Source: Hydractinia symbiolongicarpus
Taxonomy: Eukaryota > Cnidaria > Hydrozoa > Anthoathecata > Hydractiniidae
Reading direction: 5' to 3'
Assembly (NCBI RefSeq): GCF_029227915.1
Contig: NC_079883.1
Coordinates: 372,001-436,000 of the forward strand
Length of the DNA stretch: 64,000 bases
The position numbers were made by a program, and so were the translations under genes. This document shows, piece after piece, positions 24,101 through 35,610 of this stretch. The first letter of the stretch is position 1, and the number at the start of each line of letters is the position of its first letter. Under the pieces are notes generated by a model. That model saw only the letters and a list, made by a program, of their open reading frames with translations. It was not told the origin of the DNA and did no database searches.

Positions 24101-26822
24101 TTAAGCGTCTCATCAAAAATAAAAACATTCCTGAAAACTACAAGTCTCATGTGTTTTAGTGGTGAAAAAAAAATTTAAAAAATCGTTCGGGAAATGAGTT
24201 TACTCCCTGGGTACTTTCTTTGTATACTTTTGACTATTCGGGCCGAGTCCGGGATTTACGGGAAATCGCGGGTTTTCGTTTGCCGGCGATTAAACATCTT
24301 TAATTCAGCGTCTCATCAAAAATGAAAACATTTTGAAAACTACAAGTCTCGTGCGTTTTAGTGGTGAAAAGTTAATTTAAAAAATCGTTCTGGAAATGAG
24401 TTTACTCCCTCCGTATTTTCTTTGTATACTTTTGACTATACGGGCCGAGTCCGGGATTTACGGGAATTCGCGGGTTTTCGTTTGCCGGCGATTAAACTTC
24501 TTTTATTCAGCGTCTCATCAAAAATGAAAACATTTTTGAAAACTACAAGTCTCGTGCGTTTTAGTGGTGAAAAGATAATTTAAAAAATCGTTCTGGAAAT
24601 GAGTTTACTGGCAGGGTACTTTCTTTGCATACTTTTGACTATACGGCCGAGTCCGGGATTTACGGGAAATCGCGGGTTTTCGTTTGCCGGCGAATAAACT
24701 TCTTTTATTCCGCGTCTCATCAAAAATAAAAACATTTTTGAAAACTACAAGTCTCATGCGTTTTAGTGGTGAAAAGATAATATAAGAAATCGTTCTGGAA
24801 AGGAGTTTACTGACAGGGTACTTTCTTTGTATATACTCGACTATACGAGCCAAGCACGGAATTTACGGGAAATTGCGGGTTTTCATTTGCCGGCGATTAA
24901 ACTTCTTTTATTCAGCGTCTCATCAAAAATGAAAACCTTTTTGAAAACTACAAGCCTCATGCGTTTTAGTGGTGAAAAAATAATTTAAAAAATCGTTCGG
25001 GAAATGAGTTTACTCACAGGGTACTTTCTTTGTATACATACGAATATACGGGCGAAGCCCGGGATTTACGGGAAATCGCGGGTTTTCGTTTGCCGGCGAT
25101 TAAACTTCTTTCATTAAGCGTCTCATCAAAAATGAAAACATTCCTGAAAACTACAAGTCTCATGTGTTTTAGTGGTGAAAAAAAAATTTAAAAAATCGTT
25201 CGGGAAATGAGTTTACTCCCTGGGTACTTTCTTTGTATACTTTTGACTATACGGGCCGAGTCCGGGATTTACGGGAAATCGCGGGTTTTCGTTTGCCGGC
25301 GATTAAACATCTTTAATTCAGCGTCTCATCAAAAATGAAAACATTTTGAAAACTACAAGTCTCGTGCGTTTTAGTGGTGAAAAGTTAATTTAAAAAATCG
25401 TTCTGGAAATGAGTTTACTCCCTCCGTATTTTCTTTGTATACTTTTGACTATACGGGCCGAGTCCGGGATTTACGGGAATTCGCGGGTTTTCGTTTGCCG
25501 GCGATTAAACATCTTTTATTCAGCGTCTTATCAAAAATGAAAACATTTTTAAAAACTACAAGTCTCATGCGTTTTAGTGGTGAAAAGATAATTTAAAAAA
25601 TCGTTCTGGAAATGAGTTTACTCCCTGGGTATTTTCTTTGTATACTTTTGACTATACGGGCCGAGTTCGGGATTTACGGGAATTCGCGGGTTTTCGTTTG
25701 CCGGCGATTAAACTTCTTTTATTCAGCGTCTCATTAAAAATGAAAACATTTTTGAAAACTACAAGTCTCATGCGTTTTAGTGGTGAAAAAATAATTTAAA
25801 AAATCGTTCGGGAAATGAGTTTACTCACAGGGTACTTTCTTTGTATACATACGAATATACGGGCCAAGCCCGGGATTTACGGGAAATCGCGGGTTTTCGT
25901 TTGTCGGCGATTAAACTTCTTTCATTAAGCGTCTCATCAAAAATGAAAACATTCCTAAAAACTACAAGTCTCATGTGTTTTAGTGGTGAAAAAAAAATTT
26001 AAAAAATCGTTCGGGAAATGAGTTTACTCCCTGGGTACTTTCTTTGTATACTTTTGACTATACGGGCCGAGTCCGGGATTTACGGGAAATCGCGGGTTTT
26101 CGTTTGCCGGCGATTAAACATCTTTAATTCAGCGTCTCATCAAAAATGGAAACATTTTTGAAAACTACAAGTCTCGTGCGTTTTAATGGTGAAAAGTTAA
26201 TTTAAAAAATCGTTCGGGAAATGAGTTTACTCCATGGGTACTTTCTTTGTATACTTTTGACTATTCGGGCCGAGTCCGGGATTTACGGGAAATCGCGGGT
26301 TTTCGTTTGCCGGCGATTAAACATCTTTAATTCAGCGTCTCATCAAAAATGAAAACATTTTGAAAACTACAAGTCTCGTGCGTTTTAGTGGTGAAAAGTT
26401 AATTTAAAAAATCGTTCTGGAAATGAGTTTACTCCCTCCGTATTTTCTTTGTATACTTTTGACTATACGGGCCGAGTCCGGGATTTACGGGAATTCGCGG
26501 GTTTTCGTTTGCCGGCGATTAAACTTCTTTTATTCAGCGTCTCATCAAAAATGAAAACATTTTTGAAAACTACAAGTCTCGTGCGTTTTAGTGGTGAAAA
26601 GATAATTTAAAAAATCGTTCGGGAAATGAGTTTACTCACAGGGTACTTTCTTTGTATACATACGAATATACGGGCCAAGCCCGGGATTTACGGGAAATCG
26701 CGGGTTTTCGTTTGTCGGCGATTAAACTTCTTTCATTAAGCGTCTCATCAAAAATGAAAACATTCCTAAAAACTACAAGTCTCATGTGTTTTAGTGGTGA
26801 AAAAAAAATTTAAAAAATCGTT
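16669..26822 (+). repeat. Segmental duplication within the array, copy 2 (~10.1 kb)
   Basis: This is collinear with 4701-14247. It starts in the shared ATTTAAAAAATCGTTCTGG at 16669 and diverges after about 26822, where TTCGGG...CCCTGGATAC replaces TTCTGG...CTCGCAGGG. It is longer by about 607 bp. Two extra monomers lie near 22.9 kb (405 bp) and one near 24.4-24.6 kb. Private changes such as the CATGGTAC form near 23813 and TACGGCCG near 24643 show the copies have since diverged slightly. Confidence 0.85.
22495..23304 (+). repeat. Two-copy tandem duplication, 405-bp unit (2 monomers)
   Basis: ATGGAAACATTTTTG occurs at 22498 and 22903, each followed by a GTTAATTT / CCCTGCGTAATTTC monomer and a GCAGGGTAC / GTCCAGG monomer. 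The older segment near 10.5-10.9 kb has this pair once. The second monomer of copy 1 ends in TTTATTCAGCGTCTCATC joined to ATGGAAAC, which is a hybrid. Confidence 0.8.
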
Positions 26823-27430
26823 CGGGAAATGAGTTTACTCCCTGGATACTTTCTTTGTATACTTTTGACTATACGGGCCGAGTCCGGGATTTACGGGAAA
26901 TCGCGGGTTTTCGTTTGCCGGCGATTAAACATCTTTAATTCAGCGTCTCATCAAAAATGGAAACATTTTTGAAAACTACAAGTCTCGTGCGTTTTAATGG
27001 TGAAAAGTTAATTTAAAAAATCGTTCGGGAAATGAGTTTACTCCATGGGTACTTTCTTTGTATACTTTTGACTATTCGGGCCGAGTCCGGGATTTACGGG
27101 AAATCGCGGGTTTTCGTTTGCCGGCGATTAAACATCTTTAATTCAGCGTCTCATCAAAAATGAAAACATTTTGAAAACTACAAGTCTCGTGCGTTTTAGT
27201 GGTGAAAAGTTAATTTAAAAAATCGTTCTGGAAATGAGTTTACTCCCTCCGTATTTTCTTTGTATACTTTTGACTATACGGGCCGAGTCCGGGATTTACG
27301 GGAATTCGCGGGTTTTCGTTTGCCGGCGATTAAACTTCTTTTATTCAGCGTCTCATCAAAAATGAAAACATTTTTGAAAACTACAAGTCTCGTGCGTTTT
27401 AGTGGTGAAAAGATAATTTAAAAAATCGTT
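25794..27430 (+). repeat. Two-copy tandem duplication, 811-bp unit (4 monomers)
   Basis: GTTTTAATGG occurs at 26180 and 26991, and the box B start ATACATACG at 25845 and 26656. Both pairs are 811 bp apart. The unit includes the unusual CTCCATGGGTAC and CTATTCGGGCC variants. Copy 2 carries CCCTGGATAC where copy 1 has CCCTGGGTAC. Confidence 0.8.
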
Positions 27431-27474
27431 CTGGAAATGAGTTTACTGGCAGGGTACTTTCTTTGCATACTTTT

Positions 27475-28310
27475 GACTATACGGGCCGAGTCCGGGATTT
27501 ACGGGAAATCGCGGGTTTTCGTTTGCCGGCGAATAAACTTCTTTTATTCCGCGTCTCATCAAAAATAAAAACATTTTTGAAAACTACAAGTCTCATGCGT
27601 TTTAGTGGTGAAAAGATAATATAAGAAATCGTTCTGGAAAGGAGTTTACTGACAGGGTACTTTCTTTGTATATACTCGACTATACGAGCCAAGCACGGAA
27701 TTTACGGGAAATTGCGGGTTTTCATTTGCCGGCGATTAAACTTCTTTTATTCAGCGTCTCATCAAAAATGAAAACCTTTTTGAAAACTACAAGTCTCATG
27801 CGTTTTAGTGGTGAAAAAATAATTTAAAAAATCGTTCGGGAAATGAGTTTACTCACAGGGTACTTTCTTTGTATACATACGAATATACGGGCGAAGCCCG
27901 GGATTTACGGGAAATCGCGGGTTTTCGTTTGCCGGCGATTAAACTTCTTTCATTAAGCGTCTCATCAAAAATGAAAACATTCCTGAAAACTACAAGTCTC
28001 ATGTGTTTTAGTGGTGAAAAAAAAATTTAAAAAATCGTTCGGGAAATGAGTTTACTCCCTGGGTACTTTCTTTGTATACTTTTGACTATACGGGCCGAGT
28101 CCGGGATTTACGGGAAATCGCGGGTTTTCGTTTGCCGGCGATTAAACATCTTTAATTCAGCGTCTCATCAAAAATGAAAACATTTTGAAAACTACAAGTC
28201 TCGTGCGTTTTAGTGGTGAAAAGTTAATTTAAAAAATCGTTCTGGAAATGAGTTTACTCCCTCCGTATTTTCTTTGTATACTTTTGACTATACGGGCCGA
28301 GTCCGGGATT
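27475..28310 (+). repeat. Block repeating 24637-25475 at an offset of about 2838 bp (14 monomers)
   Basis: Both blocks begin with TTTGCATACTTTTGACTATACG, GCGAATAAAC, TTCCGCG and CAAAAATAAAAAC. They then run through box C, the GGGCGAAGCCCGGG form of box B, CATCTTTAATTC and CCCTCCGTATTTTC in the same order. After about 28310 the second block skips one monomer that the first has near 25510-25710. The same start landmark also occurs near 31124, 34165, 36190 and 36970. Confidence 0.7.
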
Positions 28311-31300
28311 TACGGGAATTCGCGGGTTTTCGTTTGCCGGCGATTAAACTTCTTTTATTCAGCGTCTCATTAAAAATGAAAACATTTTTGAAAACTACAA
28401 GTCTCATGCGTTTTAGTGGTGAAAAAATAATTTAAAAAATCGTTCGGGAAATGAGTTTACTCACAGGGTACTTTCTTTGTATACATAGGAATATACGGGC
28501 CAAGCCCGGGATTTACGGGAAATCGCGGGTTTTCGTTTGTCGGCGATTAAACTTCTTTCATTAAGCGTCTCATCAAAAATGAAAACATTCCTAAAAACTA
28601 CAAGTCTCATGTGTTTTAGTGGTGAAAAAAAAATTTAAAAAATCGTTCGGGAAATGAGTTTACTCCCTGGGTACTTTCTTTGTATACTTTTGACTATACG
28701 GGCCGAGTCCGGGATTTACGGGAAATCGCGGGTTTTCGTTTGCCGGCGATTAAACATCTTTAATTCAGCGTCTTATCAAAAATGGAAACATTTTTGAAAA
28801 CTACAAGTCTCGTGCGTTTTAATGGTGAAAAGTTAATTTAAAAAATCGTTCTGGAAATGAGTTAACTCCCTGCGTAATTTCTTTGTATACTTTTGACTAT
28901 ACGGGCCGAGTCCGGATTTACGGGAATTTGCGGGTTTTCGTTTGCCGGCGATTAAACTTCTTTTATTCAGCGTCTCATCAAAAATGAAAACATTTTTGAA
29001 AACTACAAGTCTCGTGCGTTTTAGTGGTGAAAAGATAATTTAAAAAATCGTTCTGGAAATGAGTTTACTGGCAGGGTACTTTCTTTGTATACTTTTGACT
29101 ATACGGGCCGAGTCCAGGATTTACGGGAAATCGCGGGTTTTCGTTTGCCGGCGATTAAACATCTTTTATTCAGCGTCTTATCAAAAATGAAAACATTTTT
29201 GAAAACTACAAGTCTCATGCGTTTTAGTGATGAAAAGATAATTTAAAAAATCGTTCTGGAAATGAGTTTACTCCCTGGGTATTTTCTTTGTATACTTTAG
29301 ACTATACGGGCCGAGTTCGGGATTTACGGGAATTCGCGGGTTTTCGTTTGCCGGCGATTAAACTTCTTTTATTCAGCGTCTCATTAAAAATGAAAAGATT
29401 TTTGAAAACTACAAGTCTCGTGCGTTTTAATGGTGAAAAGTTAATTTAAAAAATCGTTCTGGAAATGAGTTAACTCCCTGCGTAATTTCTTTGTATACTT
29501 TTGACTATACGGGCCGAGTCCGGATTTACGGGAATTTGCGGGTTTTCGTTTGCCGGCGATTAAACTTCTTTTATTCAGCGTCTCATCAAAAATGAAAACA
29601 TTTTTGAAAACTACAAGTCTCGTGCGTTTTAGTGGTGAAAAGATAATTTAAAAAATCGTTCTGGAAATGAGTTTACTGGCAGGGTACTTTCTTTGTATAC
29701 TTTTGACTATACGGGCCGAGTCCAGGATTTACGGGAAATCGCGGGTTTTCGTTTGCCGGCGATTAAACATCTTTTATTCAGCGTCTTATCAAAAATGAAA
29801 ACATTTTTGAAAACTACAAGTCTCATGCGTTTTAGTGATGAAAAGATAATTTAAAAAATCGTTCTGGAAATGAGTTTACTCCCTGGGTATTTTCTTTGTA
29901 TACTTTAGACTATACGGGCCGAGTTCGGGTTTTACGGGAATTCGCGGGTTTTCGTTTGCCGGCGATTAAACTTCTTTTATTCAGCGTCTCATTAAAAATG
30001 AAAAGATTTTTGAAAACTACAAGTCTCGTGCGTTTTAGTGGTGAAAAGATAATTTAAAAAATCGTTCTGGAAATGAGTTTACTCGCAGGGTACTTTCTTT
30101 GTATACTTTTGACTATACGGGCCGAGTCCGGGGTTTACGGGAAATCGCGGGTTTTCGTTTGCCGGCGATTAAACTTCTTTTATTCGGCGTCTCATCAAAA
30201 ATGAAAACATTTTTGAAAACTACAAGTCTCATGCGTTTTAGTGGTGAAAAGATAATATAAGAAATCGTTCTGGAAAGGAGTTTACTGACAGGGTACTTTC
30301 TTTGTATATACTCGACTATACGAGCCAAGCACGGAATTTACGGGAAATTGCGGGTTTTCATTTGCCGGCGATTAAACTTCTTTTATTCAGCGTCTCATCA
30401 AAATGAAAACCTTTTTGAAAACTACAAGTCTCATGCGTTTTAGTGGTGAAAAAATAATTTAAAAAATCGTTCGGGAAATGAGTTTACTCACAGGGTACTT
30501 TCTTTGTATACATACAAATATACGGGCGAAGCCCGGGATTTACGGGAAATCGCGGGTTTTCGTTTGCCGGCGATTAAACTTCTTTCATTAAGCGTCTCAT
30601 CAAAAATAAAAACATTCCTGAAAACTACAAGTCTCATGTGTTTTAGTGGTGAAAAAAAAATTTAAAAAATCGTTCGGGAAATGAGTTTACTCCCTGGGTA
30701 CTTTCTTTGTATACTTTTGACTATTCGGGCCGAGTCCGGGATTTACGGGAAATCGCGGTTTTTCGTTTGCCGGCGATTAAACATCTTTAATTCAGCGTCT
30801 CATCAAAAATGAAAACATTTTGAAAACTACAAGTCTCGTGCGTTTTAGTGGTGAAAAGTTAATTTAAAAAATCGTTCTGGAAATGAGTTTACTCCCTCCG
30901 TATTTTCTTTCTATACTTTTGACTATACGGGCCGAGTCCGGGATTTACGGGAATTCGCGGGTTTTCGTTTGCCGGCGATTAAACTTCTTTTATTCAGCGT
31001 CTCATCAAAAATGAAAACATTTTTGAAAACTACAAGTCTCGTGCGTTTTAGTGGTGAAAAGATAATTTAAAAAATCGTTCTGGAAATGAGTTTACTGGCA
31101 GGGTACTTTCTTTGCATACTTTTGACTATACGGGCCGAGTCCGGGATTTACGGGAAATCGCGGGTTTTCGTTTGCCGGCGAATAAACTTCTTTTATTCCG
31201 CGTCTCATCAAAAATAAAAACATTTTTGAAAACTACAAGTCTCATGCGTTTTAGTGGTGAAAAGATAATTTAAAAAATCGTTCTGGAAATGAGTTTACTC

Positions 31301-34300
31301 CCTGGGTATTTTCTTTGTATACTTTTGACTATACGGGCCGAGTTCGGGATTTACGGGAATTCGCGGGTTTTCGTTTGCCGGCGATTAAACTTCTTTTATT
31401 CAGCGTCTCATTAAAAATGAAAACATTTTTGAAAACTACAAGTCTCATGCGTTTTAGTGGTGAAAAAATAATTTAAAAAATCGTTCGGGAAATGAGTTTA
31501 CTCACAGGGTACTTTCTTTGTATACATAGGAATATACGGGCCAAGCCCGGGATTTACGGGAAATCGCGGGTTTTCGTTTGTCGGCGATTAAACTTCTTTC
31601 ATTAAGCGTCTCATCAAAAATGAAAACATTCCTAAAAACTACAAGTCTCATGTGTTTTAGTGGTGAAAAAAAAATTTAAAAAATCGTTCGGGAAATGAGT
31701 TTACTCCCTGGGTACTTTCTTTGTATACTTTTGACTATACGGGCCGAGTCCGGGATTTACGGGAAATCGCGGGTTTTCGTTTGCCGGCGATTAAACATCT
31801 TTAATTCAGCGTCTTATCAAAAATGGAAACATTTTTGAAAACTACAAGTCTCGTGCGTTTTAATGGTGAAAAGTTAATTTAAAAAATCGTTCTGGAAATG
31901 AGTTAACTCCCTGCGTAATTTCTTTGTATACTTTTGACTATACGGGCCGAGTCCGGATTTACGGGAATTTGCGGGTTTTCGTTTGCCGGCGATTAAACTT
32001 CTTTTATTCAGCGTCTCATCAAAAATGAAAACATTTTTGAAAACTACAAGTCTCGTGCGTTTTAGTGGTGAAAAGATAATTTAAAAAATCGTTCTGGAAA
32101 TGAGTTTACTGGCAGGGTACTTTCTTTGTATACTTTTGACTATACGGGCCGAGTCCAGGATTTACGGGAAATCGCGGGTTTTCGTTTGCCGGCGATTAAA
32201 CATCTTTTATTCAGCGTCTTATCAAAAATGAAAACATTTTTGAAAACTACAAGTCTCATGCGTTTTAGTGATGAAAAGATAATTTAAAAAATCGTTCTGG
32301 AAATGAGTTTACTCCCTGGGTATTTTCTTTGTATACTTTAGACTATACGGGCCGAGTTCGGGATTTACGGGAATTCGCGGGTTTTCGTTTGCCGGCGATT
32401 AAACTTCTTTTATTCAGCGTCTCATTAAAAATGAAAAGATTTTTGAAAACTACAAGTCTCGTGCGTTTTAATGGTGAAAAGTTAATTTAAAAAATCGTTC
32501 TGGAAATGAGTTAACTCCCTGCGTAATTTCTTTGTATACTTTTGACTATACGGGCCGAGTCCGGATTTACGGGAATTTGCGGGTTTTCGTTTGCCGGCGA
32601 TTAAACTTCTTTTATTCAGCGTCTCATCAAAAATGAAAACATTTTTGAAAACTACAAGTCTCGTGCGTTTTAGTGGTGAAAAGATAATTTAAAAAATCGT
32701 TCTGGAAATGAGTTTACTGGCAGGGTACTTTCTTTGTATACTTTTGACTATACGGGCCGAGTCCAGGATTTACGGGAAATCGCGGGTTTTCGTTTGCCGG
32801 CGATTAAACATCTTTTATTCAGCGTCTTATCAAAAATGAAAACATTTTTGAAAACTACAAGTCTCATGCGTTTTAGTGATGAAAAGATAATTTAAAAAAT
32901 CGTTCTGGAAATGAGTTTACTCCCTGGGTATTTTCTTTGTATACTTTAGACTATACGGGCCGAGTTCGGGATTTACGGGAATTCGCGGGTTTTCGTTTGC
33001 CGGCGATTAAACTTCTTTTATTCAGCGTCTCATTAAAAATGAAAAGATTTTTGAAAACTACAAGTCTCGTGCGTTTTAGTGGTGAAAAGATAATTTAAAA
33101 AATCGTTCTGGAAATGAGTTTACTCGCAGGGTACTTTCTTTGTATACTTTTGACTATACGGGCCGAGTCCGGGGTTTACGGGAAATCGCGGGTTTTCGTT
33201 TGCCGGCGATTAAACTTCTTTTATTCGGCGTCTCATCAAAAATGAAAACATTTTTGAAAACTACAAGTCTCATGCGTTTTAGTGGTGAAAAGATAATATA
33301 AGAAATCGTTCTGGAAAGGAGTTTACTGACAGGGTACTTTCTTTGTATATACTCGACTATACGAGCCAAGCACGGAATTTACGGGAAATTGCGGGTTTTC
33401 ATTTGCCGGCGATTAAACTTCTTTTATTCAGCGTCTCATCAAAATGAAAACCTTTTTGAAAACTACAAGTCTCATGCGTTTTAGTGGTGAAAAAATAATT
33501 TAAAAAATCGTTCGGGAAATGAGTTTACTCACAGGGTACTTTCTTTGTATACATACAAATATACGGGCGAAGCCCGGGATTTACGGGAAATCGCGGGTTT
33601 TCGTTTGCCGGCGATTAAACTTCTTTCATTAAGCGTCTCATCAAAAATAAAAACATTCCTGAAAACTACAAGTCTCATGTGTTTTAGTGGTCAAAAAAAA
33701 ATTTAAAAAATCGTTCGGGAAATGAGTTTACTCCCTGGGTACTTTCTTTGTATACTTTTGACTATTCGGGCCGAGTCCGGGATTTACGGGAAATCGCGGT
33801 TTTTCGTTTGCCGGCGATTAAACATCTTTAATTCAGCGTCTCATCAAAAATGAAAACATTTTGAAAACTACAAGTCTCGTGCGTTTTAGTGGTGAAAAGT
33901 TAATTTAAAAAATCGTTCTGGAAATGAGTTTACTCCCTCCGTATTTTCTTTGTATACTTTTGACTATACGGGCCGAGTCCGGGATTTACGGGAATTCGCG
34001 GGTTTTCGTTTGCCGGCGATTAAACTTCTTTTATTCAGCGTCTCATCAAAAATGAAAACATTTTTGAAAACTACAAGTCTCGTGCGTTTTAGTGGTGAAA
34101 AGATAATTTAAAAAATCGTTCTGGAAATGAGTTTACTGGCAGGGTACTTTCTTTGCATACTTTTGACTATACGGGCCGAGTCCGGGATTTACGGGAAATC
34201 GCGGGTTTTCGTTTGCCGGCGAATAAACTTCTTTTATTCCGCGTCTCATCAAAAATAAAAACATTTTTGAAAACTACAAGTCTCATGCGTTTTAGTGGTG

Positions 34301-34309
34301 AAAAGATAA
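28304..34309 (+). repeat. Two-copy tandem higher-order repeat, 3041-bp unit (15 monomers)
   Basis: Four landmark pairs have exactly the same offset: ATACATAGG at 28481 and 31522, GTTTTAATGG at 28816 and 31857 and again at 29424 and 32465, and the TTTGCATAC monomer at 31124 and 34165. Copy 1 is about 28304-31344 and copy 2 about 31345-34309. The rare ATACATAGG is seen only here, so the duplication is younger than that mutation. Each copy contains a nested 608-bp tandem. Confidence 0.88.
28816..30031 (+). repeat. Nested two-copy tandem, 608-bp unit (3 monomers)
   Basis: The GTTTTAATGG / CCCTGCGTAATTTC monomer, the GTCCAGG monomer and a GTGATGAAAAG / TATACTTTAGAC monomer occur in order from 28816 and again from 29424. 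The pair is reproduced in the second 3041-bp copy at 31857 and 32465. This 3-monomer duplication therefore came before the 3041-bp duplication. Confidence 0.8.
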
Positions 34310-35610
34310 TATAAGAAATCGTTCTGGAAAGGAGTTTACTGACAGGGTACTTTCTTTGTATATACTCGACTATAGGAGCCAAGCACGGAATTTACGGGAA
34401 ATTGCGGGTTTTCATTTGCCGGCGATTAAACTTCTTTTATTCAGCGTCTCATCAAAAATGAAAACCTTTTTGAAAACTACAAGTCTCATGCGTTTTAGTG
34501 GTGAAAAAATAATTTAAAAAATCGTTCGGGAAATGAGTTTACTCACAGGGTACTTTCTTTGTATACATACGAATATACGGGCGAAGCCCGGGATTTACGG
34601 GAAATCGCGGGTTTTCGTTTGCCGGCGATTAAACTTCTTTCATTAAGCGTCTCATCAAAAATGAAAACATTCCTGAAAACTACAAGTCTCATGTGTTTTA
34701 GTGGTGAAAAAAAAATTTAAAAAATCGTTCGGGAAATGAGTTTACTCCCTGGGTACTTTCTTTGTATACTTTTGACTATACGGGCCGAGTCCGGGATTTA
34801 CGGGAAATCGCGGGTTTTCGTTTGCCGGCGATTAAACATCTTTAATTCAGCGTCTCATCAAAAATGAAAACATTTTGAAAACTACAAGTCTCGTGCGTTT
34901 TAGTGGTGAAAAGTTAATTTAAAAAATCGTTCTGGAAATGAGTTTACTCCCTCCGTATTTTCTTTGTATACTTTTGACTATACGGGCCGAGTCCGGGATT
35001 TACGGGAATTCGCGGGTTTTCGTTTGCCGGCGATTAAACATCTTTTATTCAGCGTCTTATCAAAAATGAAAACATTTTTAAAAACTACAAGTCTCATGCG
35101 TTTTAGTGGTGAAAAGATAATTTAAAAAATCGTTCTGGAAATGAGTTTACTCCCTGGGTATTTTCTTTGTATACTTTTGACTATACGGGCCGAGTTCGGG
35201 ATTTACGGGAATTCGCGGGTTTTCGTTTGCCGGCGATTAAACTTCTTTTATTCAGCGTCTCATTAAAAATGAAAACATTTTTGAAAACTACAAGTCTCGT
35301 GCGTTTTAGTGGTGAAAAGATAATTTAAAAAATCGTTCTGGAAATGAGTTTACTCGCAGGGTACTTTCTTTGTATACTTTTGACTATACGGGCCGAGTCC
35401 GGGGTTTACGGGAAATCGCGGGTTTTCGTTTGCCGGCGATTAAACTTCTTTTATTCGGCGTCTCATCAAAAATGAAAACATTTTTGAAAACTACAAGTCT
35501 CATGCGTTTTAGTGGTGAAAAGATAATATAAGAAATCGTTCTGGAAAGGAGTTTACTGACAGGGTACTTTCTTTGTATATACTCGACTATACGAGCCAAG
35601 CACGGAATTT

